This document shows, piece after piece, positions 12,301 to 24,248 of a stretch of 64,000 nucleotides of DNA; position 1 is the stretch's first letter, and every line of letters starts with the position of its first letter. The stretch comes from Calamus simplicifolius (taxonomy: Eukaryota > Streptophyta > Magnoliopsida > Arecales > Arecaceae), in contig UESW01001690.1 of the NCBI GenBank assembly GCA_900491605.1, positions 124,001 to 188,000 of the forward strand. Direction: 5' to 3'. The translations under genes were made by a program, and so were the position numbers. The notes beneath the pieces are model-generated. The model ran no database searches. It was not told the origin of the DNA and saw only the letters and a list, made by a program, of their open reading frames with translations.

Positions 12301-13530
12301 ATGAACATTCTCATCCTTTTAGTCCTTAATTTCCTATTACTAGTCTTGAGCTATTAACCTTTACCCTTCAACCCTATTTCTTCATCATTTTCATTGCTTT
12401 GGCATCTTGGCCGTATCAACCTTCTCTACTTTCTCCTTCGACATCTCTCTAGCTTCTTCACCACCCTTCCGGTCTCCATCAACCACTAACATTAGTTGCT
12501 TCCTTCTCTTCCCTCCTTTATTTTTCTCTTGCTTTTCACTCTCTTGCTTTCCCTTCTTTTTATGCTTTCCATAGTGCACAAGACCATCTTTGCTCTCGCG
12601 ACCTCTAATGGTGGTCCCCTATCCTTCTCAATCCTTATCGCCTCTCTAACGATCCTCTGCGACTTCCCAATAAAATATGGCTTTCTTTTATTTTTTAATA
12701 AATTCTAAAAATTTTAGTAATTTTGATTTTTTAAAAAATTTAGCTGATTATGTATTATATGTGGTGCAGGTTTTGTAGCAAGAAGAAATTTAAAATATCA
12801 AAGAAAAAAATATCTCTATTTTCTTACATGGTATGCTTAAGTTAAATTATTTAGAAAGCTATTGTTTCCTAATAGATTTTTTTTTTTTTTTTGACTGTGC
12901 ACTAAAATAAGTCATTTCATCGGGAACATATAAAGACTCACGTAATGCACGCATAACTTATTATTTTAAAAATATTAAAAAATTTATTATCAAATTATTA
13001 TTTTTTATAGAGTTTAACTGTATTTTCTTAATTTTTAAAAAAATCGACTTTAATCCCATTCGTTTAAGGCCTTTTTTTAAAACTCCTTTTGGGCCTTTAC
13101 CTAATGCCTTATAATCATAAGCTTCCTATAGATTAAAGCAACACCTACATCCAGCCAAAAGTAAGTTAGTAAAAGCCTTTCTTGTATTCATGGTTAGAAG
13201 TTAGGCTATTTTATGCTTAATAAATAACTCACATCCCTAACTATCAAGCATCTGAACTTCGATGAATTTTGTAATTATATGTATTATATTTTATACAAAT
13301 CAGAATTATGTAAATTGCTGCATATAATTTGTTTTAATTTTCGAATGTATTTTTTGTGATGCAAATGTACGTAGACCAGGTTAAAAATAGCGGTGTCAAC
13401 AATCACTGGGAATGGCGAATAACCTTCCACAGGCTTGGCAAGTATGATGTCCCACATTTTAGCTTGCTCTTCCTGTATTTTAGGTAGAGCCGTTCGTACT
13501 CCTGTTGATGATGGAGTAAGAGAAGTTTTC
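12301..13530. other. AT-rich intergenic stretch, no supported gene
   Basis: Contains CT-rich low-complexity sequence (12410-12560) and long A/T runs. A short open segment at 13375-13490 reads plausibly on + but has no recognisable motif, start or splice context, so no gene is called. Confidence 0.4.
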
Positions 13531-13540
13531 AGTTAGGTAA

Positions 13541-13909
13541 AATAAAAAAAAATTAAAATGCATAATTGATTTTTATACTTAAGGTTATGTCACTTTAATT
13601 TTTAAACTTTAAAAAGTTATAAAAATAATCTTAAACTTTCTGTTTTATATCACTTTGATACTTACCATTAAATAAAGAAGATGTCTTTTATTTTTATCCT
13701 ATGTGATAGTATTTGTAGCAGTATACGTGGCATCCAAATGGTAAAAATAAATTTAAAATCCATAACTAACTCATTAACCCATAATTTAATAATTTAAAAA
13801 AATATAAAAATAATAAAAATAATCTCCTTTCCTCCTAATTTACTCTAGGGGTGAGTGCTATGGCTATGTGAGCACTCACGGATTAAGACAAATCAGAACG
13901 AAAAAGATT
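13541..13909. mobile_element. Left half of a long-inverted-repeat element split by element 1
   Basis: Sequence from about 13541 to 13830 is the imperfect reverse complement of about 24254-24545 on the other side of the copia element. For example tttaaaaagttataaaaataat on the left answers attatttttataactttttaaa on the right. With element 1 and one copy of its target duplication removed, the two arms form one foldback or MITE-like element with arms near 290 bp. The inner part carries the AGATT target at 13905-13909. Confidence 0.7.
13905..13909. repeat. Target-site duplication AGATT, left copy (element 1)
   Basis: AGATT directly precedes the TGTTGG terminus at 13910 and is repeated exactly at 24249-24253, directly after the LTR end. 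Five base pairs is the usual size for Ty1/copia integration. Confidence 0.85.
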
Positions 13910-15412
13910 TGTTGGCCCAGATGACAACCCAAGAGGGGGGTGAATTGGGTTCTTTAAAAAATTTAACCTCAAAATAAAATTGTTTGCTTAAGATGAATGA
14001 AAGTAAATGCAATGCAAATATAAAGCACAATCAATGAGATAGAGATAGAGATAGAGACAATAGAAGCACGGCAAACACAAAGATTTTATAGTGGTTCGGT
14101 GTATCCAACACCTACGTCCACTCCCAAGATCCACTTGGGTCCATACTATAATCTCCTCGATTACAGCCGAGTTGTTTTACAAGCTCACAACCCAAACTTG
14201 TTGTTTTACCCGGGATCACAACGAACCCAACCGGTTTTTGGGCTCATCAGCACACAACCCTAAACTCAAGCTAATCTAGCTTGACCCGAGGTAACACCTC
14301 CACTAGTTCAATCCCTTTGATTGAACTAGGCACAAACAAAAAGAATATAGTTTTTCAAAGATACACAGCTCCTCAATGAGCAAATATTCAAAAATAAGTA
14401 AACAAGTTTAGAAAAGCCTGATTTGAAGTTGTTTGACTTTGAGCTTTTCTTCTTTTCTTCTTTTCCTCTTCTCCCTTTGGAATGATGAATCAAGCCTCAG
14501 CTTTAATCCCTTACAGTCGTTGCAGTTGAGAAGATTGGAAATGGAAGAAACAGAGCTTTTACTTCAATTTGGGAAATCCACCGATTTTTTGATCTTGAAC
14601 GCCTTGGATTCCTCTTTGAGCTTTTCGGAGTGGAAGGATTTAAATTTGAAGGCTTTTCTCTTGATTTCAGGCTCAGGCTTTTTCGGATTTTTGATTTGAA
14701 AATATTTTCTAATTTTTCGTCTCTCTTTTTTCTCTACTTTTCAAACGGGTGTTTTTCCCCCTTTTTATAGATTTTCTTCAATCCGTTTTTGGGATGAAAC
14801 TAGCCGTTGGAGTGTACCTAAAAACAAAATATATCCGTTAGAAATTAGGAAAAAAAAATATTACCGTTAGAGCTGATCTGGCATTTTAAATTTTTGTCCC
14901 AGTCAGGTTGGAGTCGGCTCCAACTTTTCAGGTGTCGGCTCCAGATCGTTTTACCAAAAATAGAAATTTCCGAGTTCGTTGAGGAGTCGGCTCCGAAAAA
15001 GTAGTGTCGGCTCGCCATCGTCAGGTGTCGGCTCCCGAATACTGTAGGTGTCGGCTCAGGATGCTCAAAAAATAAGCGTTCTGTCCCCGCATCGGAGTCG
15101 GCTCCAGACACTGTAAGTGTCGACTCCGAAACTCTAGGTGTCGGCTCCGAAACTCTAGGTGTCGGCTCCGGATCGTATCAAAAATCAGATTAAAATTAAT
15201 TGGCCATGGGGTCGGCTCCAGATTTTCTAGGTGTCGACTCCAAGCTCTGAAACTTTGAAATCTCTGATTTGTATTTGATTCAAAATTTATTTCTTAATTC
15301 CTTTAAATTGATCAAATAAATTTAAGTCCTGAAACACTTATAAAATCATTAGTAATCAAATAAATATACTCAATTCCTTTATTAATCATCAAAATCAATA
15401 AATGGATCAACA
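13910..15412 (-). repeat. 3' LTR of element 1
   Basis: Begins TGTTGGCCCAG and ends GGATCAACA on +, the same ends as the other LTR. Because the element reads on -, this is its 3' LTR. It contains a short (gagata)n run near 14036 and a cluster of gtcggctcc words at 14920-15245. Confidence 0.92.
14921..15245. repeat. Irregular array of gtcggctcc words in the element 1 3' LTR
   Basis: About ten occurrences of tgtcggctcc, tgtcgactcc or gagtcggctcc spaced roughly 20-50 bp apart, in one orientation. The same array is in the other LTR (23740-24080). A related tgtcgactcc array lies inside the element at 17478-17685. Confidence 0.75.
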
Positions 15413-15427
15413 ATCTCCCCCTTTTTG
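15413..15427 (-). promoter_or_regulatory. Polypurine tract of element 1
   Basis: On - this reads as a purine run (caaaaagggggagat) lying directly beside the 3' LTR, where plus-strand DNA synthesis would start. Confidence 0.75.
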
Positions 15428-16006
15428 ATGATTATAAAAACATTGAGTATATGCATAGAATTCTTAAATTAAAAAAAAATTATCAAGGAAGTGATCTTCA
15501 CGAGTAAGCTCCCCCTGAATAAGGTAGCTCCCCCTATGAAGTTCAAATTATTCTTCCTCTTACTTTACATATTTGGTACTTAAGATTTCTTTATGCATAG
15601 TCAAATCAATTTGATTATTAATCCACATAACTCAATATCATATTAATCAATTAACTTCATTAATATTTTCATATTAATCAATTAAGTAACTTGATTTTTC
15701 ATATTAAACAATTAATGCAACATAACTTTCTCCCCCTTTAATGCAATTAACAATATAACTTTCTCCCTCTTAATGCATATACAATCATAATTCTCTCCCC
15801 CTTTTTTGTAATCAACAAAAAGGTAAAGAATATTTCACATTGCATCAAAAGATAATTTCATTTCAACAAAAGTCAAGTATTACAAAAAAAGCTTTTTATT
15901 ATATCAAAATACTCATTCATCAAATATAGCCTTCATTACATCAACGCATAAACTTCATTATATCAAAATGTAAACTACATTTCATCAAAATTAAATATTC
16001 ATTACA

Positions 16007-17375
16007 TTAAAAGTTCTTCCTCACTATTCTTGTTAAATGATCTACAATATTTTTCATTCCATCACATTGAAGCTTAACATAGTCTTTAAGTCTCTCATCA
16101 ACAAATGTGCAAGCTGTTGAGATTTTATCTTGAAGCTCGGCGTTGCACCTTGAATAAGTTTCACTATCTCCACAAATCTCTTTAAGTTCTTCAAAGATGT
16201 TCTTCAAATCACCACTTAAAGATTCTGCAGAGGAGTTGAGAGTTGATTCAATCTTTGCAATCCGATCATCAAGTGAATAAAGTGATTCTTTTATATTCAT
16301 GAACTGTCAAACTCATCCTTCTGAGCAGCAAACAAACTTTTTAATTGCTCCATTTGAAGGTCTGAGAATCCAGCTGAAGAAGTGGATGGTTGATCATTAA
16401 CATGTGCAGGTGCAGGAGCAGGAGCAGGAATGGGACTCCTAGGCTGTGGAGAAGGAACCCTAACTGATGGTCCAGCCTCGCAAGGCTCAGAAACTCTCGG
16501 CACAGGGGCTCTCTCACCAAGGTGTCCTTTCCTATCCCACTGTCCATTCACTTTAGCAAAACCCATCCGATGCAATGTTGCCAAACTATAGTAGTCGGTG
16601 TGCCTCAGGTTCTTAGATGGTTCATTCTCTTGAATTACAACCCCTTGGCTCCTAAAAACCATAGTAAGCACCATGCCATACGGTAGGGATGATCTTCTCT
16701 TCCCTCCAGCTTCCGCCATATAAATATCATCATAGCTGCAAGGTTGATTGGCTGTCCAGTCAAAACACTATCCATAACAACAATGTCTCGCTCCGAGACA
16801 TACTCAAATCGACGGTCTTGGAAACAAATTCTACTGCAAATGTTGTGTAATAATCTCAATTCCAAGGGTAATTGATTAGCTCTAATCTCCTCAAACTCTG
16901 TCACTTCCCTTCCTAACATCGAAAGAGCCGCTGACCTATCACTGTGCATGTCAGCTGCTAAACCGGTAATTGGGATGCTAAGGAGGTTTCCAAGCTTTTG
17001 AAAAGTAAGGTGAATCCTCTTATTTCTTACTGAGCTAACTAAACCGCCATCACCTCTAGCCAAATTAAAATAAAATTCTTTTACTAAGGCTGGATAAGTG
17101 GGAACATCAAGAGAGCAGAGCTTATCCCAGCCCATTTCCTTTAATTGCCTACCGATTGAGAAACCCTCGGTTTCAAATAGGTCAAAATCAATCTTTCTCC
17201 CCATTGTGATAACTCTCCCGGCTAAGGTATCTACCTGAGTGGAAGAGGTGTTGGGGTTGTCTGAATCCATGGACGAATCACTGCTTGGAGTCGGCTCACG
17301 AGCGGGACGACGCGCGAACCGTTTTCCCATGGTCACCGGCGCTCCAATCACTGATTCCCTCCTTTTGGGTGCCAT
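16007..17375 (-). pseudogene. Third coding region of element 1 (after pol, envelope-like position), frameshifted
   Basis: Three blocks follow each other on -. 17375-16635 starts with ATG and encodes 246 residues beginning MAPKRRES. 16719-16297 overlaps it in another frame and encodes a Pro/Ser-rich tail. 16300-16007 encodes an acidic, probably coiled-coil end. The first block, with a phrase like FNLARGDGGLVSSVR, resembles the globular 'putative plant transposon protein' domain found in many plant retroelements (recognised by eye only). No signal peptide or transmembrane helix is evident, so an envelope role is not supported by the sequence. The position between pol and the 3' LTR matches the extra ORF of SIRE-type elements. 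The frame changes near 16635-16719 and 16297 suggest damage, or introns not resolved here. Confidence 0.6.
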
Positions 17376-17477
17376 TAGATCTTTGGGAAGTTTCGATTTG
17401 GATGGAATTAGAGGTGGGGAAGTTTTGGAAGAATTTTGGAGGAGTTTGGTTAGGATTTGAGAAGTTATGAAATGATG

Positions 17478-17685
17478 AGGTGTCGACTCTGCCCTAATAA
17501 ATCAATTTTGGAATCCCAGGTGTCGACTCCCGCAAAGTCGGGTGTCGACTCCAAATCGCTAACACAGTCAGCGCTCGAACTGGAGTCGGCTCCACTTATA
17601 CGGGTGTCGGCTCCAAGGTCAAGGACCGAGAGCGACACAGTCAGAGGTGTCGACTCCTCATTCTGAGGTGTCGACTCCAAAGACA
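17478..17685. repeat. Internal array of tgtcgactcc words between pol and the third ORF
   Basis: At least seven copies of ggtgtcgactcc or gagtcggctcc at 25-50 bp spacing, close to the words in the LTRs but outside them. It lies immediately upstream (on -) of the third coding region. Confidence 0.7.
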
Positions 17686-17875
17686 GTTTCAGAAAAAAAT
17701 AATTGAGATTCAAATGACTGAAACTTGTCAAAAAGAGTTCAATAAAAATTTCAAAAAATCTTTGAAATATCAAGGATCAAATAGCTCAAATGACTAGATA
17801 ATTTGTCCTTAAAATTGTGAGAGGATTTTCAGAAATTTATAGAAATCTAGATTCTCATTCCTTAGGGTTTCAAAA

Positions 17876-20800
17876 TCACTCTAAAGGGTCACATATTCCT
17901 AATTCACCTCTAAGATAACAAAATCTCTCTTCATTCAAGGGTTTTGTAATATGTCAGCTAATTGTTCCTCTGTATTAACATATTCAAGACAAATTTCATT
18001 ATTAGCTACATGTTCTCTTATGAAATGATATCTAATTTCAATGTGTTTTGTTCTTGAATGTTGAATTGGATTTTTAGTCAAATTTATTGCACTCGTGTTA
18101 TCACATCTAATTGGTGTTTTATCAAGGGTTATGCCATAATCTTCAAGTTGCCTCTTAATCCAAAGGATTTGAGCACAGCAACTTCCAGCTGCAACATACT
18201 CTGCTTCAGCAGTAGATAATGCAACCGAATTTTGCTTTTTGCTAAACCAAGAGATTAAGTTACATCCTAAGAACTGACATGCACCACTTGTGCTTTTTCT
18301 ATCTAATTTACATCCAGCATAGTCAGAATCAGAATATGCAATTAAATTTAAAGTTGAGTCTCTAGAGTACCATAAACCTACATTTTTAGTTCCACTTAAA
18401 TATCTTAAAATTTTTTTACAGCAATTAAGTGAGATTCTTTAGGTTCAGATTGAAATCTAGCACATAAACATACTGCAAACATAATATCTGGTCTACTAGC
18501 TGTTAAGTAAAGAAGAGATCCAATCATACCTCTATAATATTTTTGATCTACTTTCTTACCATCTTCATCTTTGTCCAATTTGCACGAAGGACTCATAGGA
18601 GTTCCAAGTGGCTTGATTGACTCCATTCCAAACTTCTTGAGCAGTTCTTTTGTGTATTTGGCTTGATTGATGAAAATTCCTTCTTTGCTTTGTTTGATTT
18701 GAAGTCCTAGGAAGAAGTTGAGTTCTCCCATCATACTCATTTCAAACTCACCCTGCATCAACTTAGCAAATTCTTGACATAACAAGTTGTTAGTAGCACC
18801 GAATACAATATCATCGATATATATTTGTACTACTAATAAATCTTTTTTCTTTTCTTTTCAAAAATAATGTTTTATCAACATTTCCTCTTACAAAATCATT
18901 TTCAATTAAAAATTTACTTAATCTTTCATACCAAGCTCTAGGTGCCTGTTTCAAACCATATAGTGCTTTGTGTAATTTAAAAACATGATTTGGAAATTCA
19001 TGATCTTCAAAACCAGGTGGTTGTTCAACAAACACTTCCTCATTTATAAATCCGTTTAAAAATGCACTTTTAACATCCATTTGAAATAAATTGATATGCA
19101 TATGACATGCAAATGCAAGTAATAATCTAATTGCTTCAAGTCTAGCTACAGGTGCAAAAGTTTCATCAAAATCAATTCCTTCTTCTTGATTATATCCTTT
19201 TGCAACTAATCTAGCTTTGTTTCTAATTACTATGCCATTTTCGTCTAATTTATTTCTAAATACCCATTTTGATCCTATAACAGAATGATCTTTAGGTCTA
19301 TCTACAAGAGTCCAAACATTATTCTTAGTAAATTGATTTAATTCTTCTTGCATAGCTAACATCCAATTATTATCTTTTTCTGCTTCTTCAATAGTTTTAG
19401 GTTCAATTTGAGATACAAATGCAAGATGATTATTGATGTTTCTCATTGATGATCTAGTTCTTACTCCTTGAGATGGATCACCTATAATTAATTCTCTTGG
19501 ATGACCATAGGCATATCTCCAATCTCTAGGTAGATCTATATCATTATGATTTGCATCAACAACATCAACACTAGGAGAATCATTATCTTTAGCTTCTTGT
19601 CCATGATCCGAAGATACATCTATATTCAATTTTTCAATATCTCTTTCTAGAATATTTGTATCTTCCTCATCATCAATCTTTTCAGAACTTGATGCTAAAG
19701 ATTCATCAAAAATTACATGAATAGATTCTTCTACAATTAAGTTTCTCTTGTTAAATACTCTATAGGCTTTACTAGATGTTGAATATCCTAAGAAAATGCC
19801 TTCATCAGATTTTGCATCAAATTTTCCTAGATTATCTTTGCCATTATTATGAATGAAACACTTACAACCAAATGCATGAAAATAACTTATGTTTGGTTTT
19901 CTATTATTCCATAGTTCATAAGATGTTTTCTTAATGATTGGCCTAATTAGAGCTCTATTAAGAATGTAGCATGCCGTGTTTATAGCTTCCGCCCAAAAGT
20001 ATTTTGGTAGGTTGCTTTCACATAGCATGGTACGGGCCATGTCTTCTAAGGTTCTATTTTTTCTTTCAACTACTCCATTTTGTTGCGGTGTTCTAGGTGC
20101 TAAAAAATTATGATGAATGTCATTTTCTATGCAAAAGTTTTCAAATAAATGATTTTCAAATTCAGTGCCATGATCACTTCTTAGAGACACTATGGTGTTG
20201 TTTTTCTCATTTGTGACCTTCTTGAAGAATTTCAGAAATAATGGAAAGGTCTCATCCTTATGAGCTAAAAATAATACCCAAGTGTATCTAGAATAATCAT
20301 CTACAATCACAAGACCATATTTCTTTCCTCCTAGACTTGTGGTTCTAGTAGGTCCAAAAAGATCCATGTGAAGTAGTTCAAGAGGCCTAGAAGTGGAAAT
20401 AATATTTTTAGTTTTGAAAGAATTTCTAGTTTGTTTTCCAAATTGACATGCATCACAAATTTTATTATTTTCAAAATCTAGTTGTGGAAGTCCTTTTACT
20501 AAATCCATTCTAATTAATTTTGAAATAAGGTGTGTGCTTGCATGACCTAATCTACGATGCCACAACCAACCAATCTCATTCATATTAGCATTATTAGCAA
20601 CTAAGCAATGATTACTAGTAGACAAATTGTCTAAATCAATCAAGTATACATTGCCATTTTTATTTCCAATAAAAATAATGCTATTATCAATGGGATTAGA
20701 AACAGTGCATATTGATGCTTCAAATGATACTTTAAAACCTTTATCACATAATTGACTAATGCTAATTAAATTGTGTTTCAAACCATTAACATATAAGATA

Positions 20801-21003
20801 TTTTTAATATATGTGGAGGGAGTTATTTGAATGTTACCAAACCCCAAGATTTGGCCTTTGCCATTATCACCAAATGTAACTACTCCTCCCCTTTTGCTTT
20901 CAAGGGTGATGAATTGATCCTTGTCACCCGTCATATGCCTTGAGCAGCCGCTATCGAGATACCACTTTCGCTTTGATCTTTTGACCGCAAGACACTCCTG
21001 CAA
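17876..21003 (-). pseudogene. Element 1 pol (protease-integrase-RT-RNase H), frameshifted
   Basis: The main open block 21003-18811 contains a retroviral-type protease (WYLDSGCSRHM), a gag-pre-integrase zinc site, the integrase core starting at LLHMDLFGP with VDDYSRYTW, and the first half of a copia reverse transcriptase (KARLVAKGYNQ, FQMDVKSAFLNG, ALYGLKQAPRAWY). A frameshift in the A-rich run near 18840 moves the catalytic segment to another frame, where it reads YIDDIVFG. RT continues in 18785-18405. A second shift leads into RNase H (about 18404-17930, with AYSDSDYAGC and ALSTAEAEY). The last residues are again out of frame, before a TGA at 17876-17878. The domain order is copia-type. Confidence 0.88.
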
Positions 21004-21009
21004 AAATAA

Positions 21010-22659
21010 TTAAGTCTTATATTTAGGTACCCAAGCCTTCTTGGGTCCTTCATGGTTAGTAGCATAAAAGACTGTTCCTTTGGGAACCCATATCTTCTTT
21101 CCTTTATTATTTAACTTCTTGTCAATTTTCTTAAAATTGCATTCAAAAACTTTGTGTCCCTTCTTGTTACAGTAATGACATGTAACATTATCATTGTTTT
21201 GTTCCTTTCTAAAAAAGTTTTTGACAAATTTTTGCTTTAAGTTAGGTCTATAACCTAAACCAGCCTTATCATATACAGCTCTTTGATTACTTAACAATAA
21301 ATTAAGTTTTTCAGAACTATAAGTGAATTTATCAATAATATTTTTATATTTATCAACTTCCTTCTTTAGTTTATCATTTTCATTGGAAATTGATTCTTTT
21401 TCTTTTGACAGATTTTTATTTTCAGATTTCAGCACTTTAGTTTCATTATTAAGATTTTCTTTTTCTTTAATGAAAGTTAAATTTTCGTTTTTCAAAAACT
21501 TATATTTCTTTTTCAAAACTTTGAAATCACCAACAAGTTCATTAAAAGCATCAAACAATTCATCAAAAGTAAAGTCATCACAAGGATTTTCAGAACTTAC
21601 CTCACTATCGTGGTTTGCCATAAAGCAAATGTTTGCAACTTCCTTTTGATCTTCCTCTGAAGAAGATTCATCACTATCACTCCAGGTTGCAACATAGGCT
21701 TTCTTCTTCTTCTTAAAAGTCTTTTTCAGTTGAGGACAGTCATATCTATAAAGCCCCGGTTTCTTACATTCATAGCAAATCAAGGGCTCTTTCTCTTTGT
21801 CCTTATCCTTATCTTTTTCTTTTTCTCCTTCCATCTTAGCTCTAAATTTTTTTATGGAAGGGTTTCTTTTTCCTCATGAATTTTTTGAATTTTCTTGCTA
21901 GAAGAGTTGTATCATCATCATCATCATCATTTTCACTACAGCTTTCCTCACTTTCAGCAGCCTTAAGAGCTATGGTCTTTTTCTTTTTCACATCCTCTTC
22001 TATGTGCTGCTTCATGGTCAATTCATGGGTCATTAGGGATCCTAGAAGCTCTCTAAGGGTAAGGTATTGAGGTCCTTTGCTTCTTGGATTGCTGTCACCT
22101 TCGCTTCCCATGTTCTTGGAAATGACCTAAGAATTTTACGAACAAGTTCAGAGTTAGAATATGTTTTGCCTAAACTTTTCAAACCATTTACAATATCAGT
22201 AAATCTAGTGTACATGCATGTTATAATTTCAGTTTGTTCCATGCTAAATAATTCATATTTGTGCACTAGAATATTGATCTTAGATTCTTTAACTTGATTA
22301 GTACCCTCATGGGTAACCTCTAATCTATCCCAAATCTCCTTTGCGGAATTACATGTAGAGATTCTATTAAATTCATTAGCATCTAAAGAACAATATAAGA
22401 CATTCATGGCCTTAGCATTGAGCTGTGCCATTTTTCTATCATTATCATTCCAATCCCTTTCGGGCTTCGGAACAATAGTGCCATCAACAATGTGTGTGGG
22501 TGTACTAGGTCCATTAATTATAACACCCCACAATTCATAATCAGAAGCTTTAATGAATATCATCATTCTTGCTTTCCAATATGAATAGTTGGAACCATTA
22601 AATAGGGGAGGTCTATTCGTAGAATGACCTTCGGCAAATGATCCAACATGAGCTGCCAT
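21010..22659 (-). pseudogene. Element 1 gag, two frameshifts
   Basis: Starts with ATG at 22659, about 50 bp after the PBS, with the copia-gag phrase FNGSNYSYWKARM and the UBN2-like capsid region (KEIWDRLEV). A frameshift near 22050 passes to a block (22111-21842) with an acidic stretch, and another in an A-run near 21845 passes to 21834-21010. The last block has two CCHC zinc knuckles. The first reads CYECKKPGLYRYDC, where the expected His is Leu; the second, CHYCNKKGHKVFEC, is intact. Lys- and Glu-rich coiled coil lies between them. It ends in a TAA at 21010-21012, in frame with pol. Confidence 0.85.
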
Positions 22660-22706
22660 TTGGATCTTTAGCTCTTGATCGTGTGATCAAAATCTAATGA
22701 GCACTT

Positions 22707-22718
22707 GCTCTGATACCA
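22707..22718 (-). promoter_or_regulatory. Primer-binding site of element 1 (initiator Met tRNA type)
   Basis: On - the sequence TGGTATCAGAGC stands two bases inside the 5' LTR boundary. It is the standard plant initiator-Met PBS used by most Ty1/copia elements. Confidence 0.9.
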
Positions 22719-22720
22719 AT

Positions 22721-24248
22721 TGTTGGCCCAGATGACAACCCAAGAGGGGGGGGGGTGAATTGGGTTCTTTAAAAAATTTAACCTCAAAATAAAATTGTTT
22801 GCTTAAGATGAATGAAAGTAAATGCAATGCAAATATAAAGCACAATCAATGAGATAGAGATAGAGATAGAGATAGAGACAATAGAAGCACGGCAAACATA
22901 AAGATTTTATAGTGGTTCGGTGTATCCAACACCTATGTCCACTCCCAAGATCCACTTGGGTCCATACTATAACCTCCTCGATTACAGCCGAGTTGTTTTA
23001 CAAGCTCACAACCCAAACTTGTTGTTTTACCCGGGATCACAACGAACCCAGCCGGTTTTTCAGGCTCACCAGCACACAACCCTAAACTCAAGCTAATCTA
23101 ACTTGACCCGAGGTAAATAATCTTCACTAGTTCAATCCCTTTGATTGAACTAGGCACAAACAAAAGAATATAGTTTTTCAAAGATACACAGCTCCTCAAT
23201 GAGCAAATATTCAAAAATAAGTAAACAAGTTTAGAAAAGCCTGATTTGAAGTTGTTTGGCTTTGAGCTTTTCTTCTTTTCTTTTTTTCTTCTTTTCTTCT
23301 TTTCCCTTTGGAATGATGAATCAAGCCTTAGCTTTAATCCCTTACAGTCGTTGCAGTTGAGAAGATTGGAAATGGAAGAAACAGAGCTTTTACTTCAATT
23401 TGGGAAATCCATCGATTTTTTGATTTGAATGCCTTGGATTCCTCTTTGAGCTTTTCGGAGTGGAAGGATTTGAATTTGAAGGCTTTTCTCTTGAGATTCA
23501 GGCTCAGGCTTTTTCGAATTTTTGATTTGAAAATATTTTCTAATTTTTCGTCTCTCTTTTTCTCTACTATTTCAAACGGGTGCTTTTTCCCTTTTTATAG
23601 ATTTTCTTCAATCCGTTTTTGGGATGAAACTAGTCGTTGGAGTGTACCTGGAAATAAAATATATCAGTTAGAAATTAGAAAAAAAGGAAATATTATCGTT
23701 AGAGCTAATCTGGCATTTTAAATTTTCATCCCAGTCAGGTTGGAGTCGGCTCCAACTTTTCAGGTATCGGCTCCAAATCGTTTTACCAAAAATAGAAATT
23801 TTCGAGTTCGTTGAGGAGTCGGCTCCGAAAAAGTAAGTGTCGGCTCACCATCGTCAGGTGTCGGCTCTCGAATACTGTAGGTGTCGGCTCCAGGATGCTC
23901 AAAAAATAAGCGTTCTGTCCCCGCATCGGAGTCGGCTCCAGACACTGTAAGTGTCGACTCCGAAACTCTAGGTGTCGGCTCCGAAACTCTAGGTGTCGGC
24001 TCCGGATCGTATCAAAAATCAGATTAAAATTGATTTGGCCATGGGGTCGGCTCTAGATTTTCTAGGTGTCGACTCCAAGCTCTGAAACTTTGAAATCTTT
24101 GATTTGTATTTGATTCAAAATTTATTTCTTAATTCCTTTAAATTGATCAAATAAATTTAAGTCCTGAAACACTTATAAAATTCATTAGTAATCAAATAAA
24201 TATACTCAATTCCTTTATTAATCATCAAAATTAATAAATGGATCAACA
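22721..24248 (-). repeat. 5' LTR of element 1
   Basis: 1528 bp, collinear with 13910-15412. Differences include a longer G-run near 22746, extra gagata units near 22860 and scattered substitutions. As the 5' LTR of a - strand element it would hold the promoter. The gtcggctcc array lies in its U3 part on -. Confidence 0.92.

Larger units (their letters stand above)
13910..24248 (-). mobile_element. Element 1: Ty1/copia LTR retrotransposon, SIRE/Maximus-like
   Basis: A complete 10.3 kb insertion with two LTRs, PBS, polypurine tract, target duplication, gag, pol and a third coding region between pol and the 3' LTR. The order protease, integrase, reverse transcriptase, RNase H marks it as Ty1/copia. 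Large LTRs (1503 and 1528 bp), an initiator-Met PBS and an extra reading region after pol fit the SIRE/Maximus lineage (inference). Gag and pol both contain frameshifts, so it is not autonomous as read. The LTRs differ by scattered substitutions and small indels, suggesting a moderately old insertion. Confidence 0.9.

Noticed and set aside
13375..13490. Possible short exon on + with a phrase like NNHWEWRITFHRLGKYD
   Set aside because: No start, clear splice context or family match; too short to call.
13910..24248. Reading element 1 as an endogenous virus with an envelope gene
   Set aside because: No signal peptide or transmembrane segment in the third ORF; LTR-retrotransposon structure explains everything seen.
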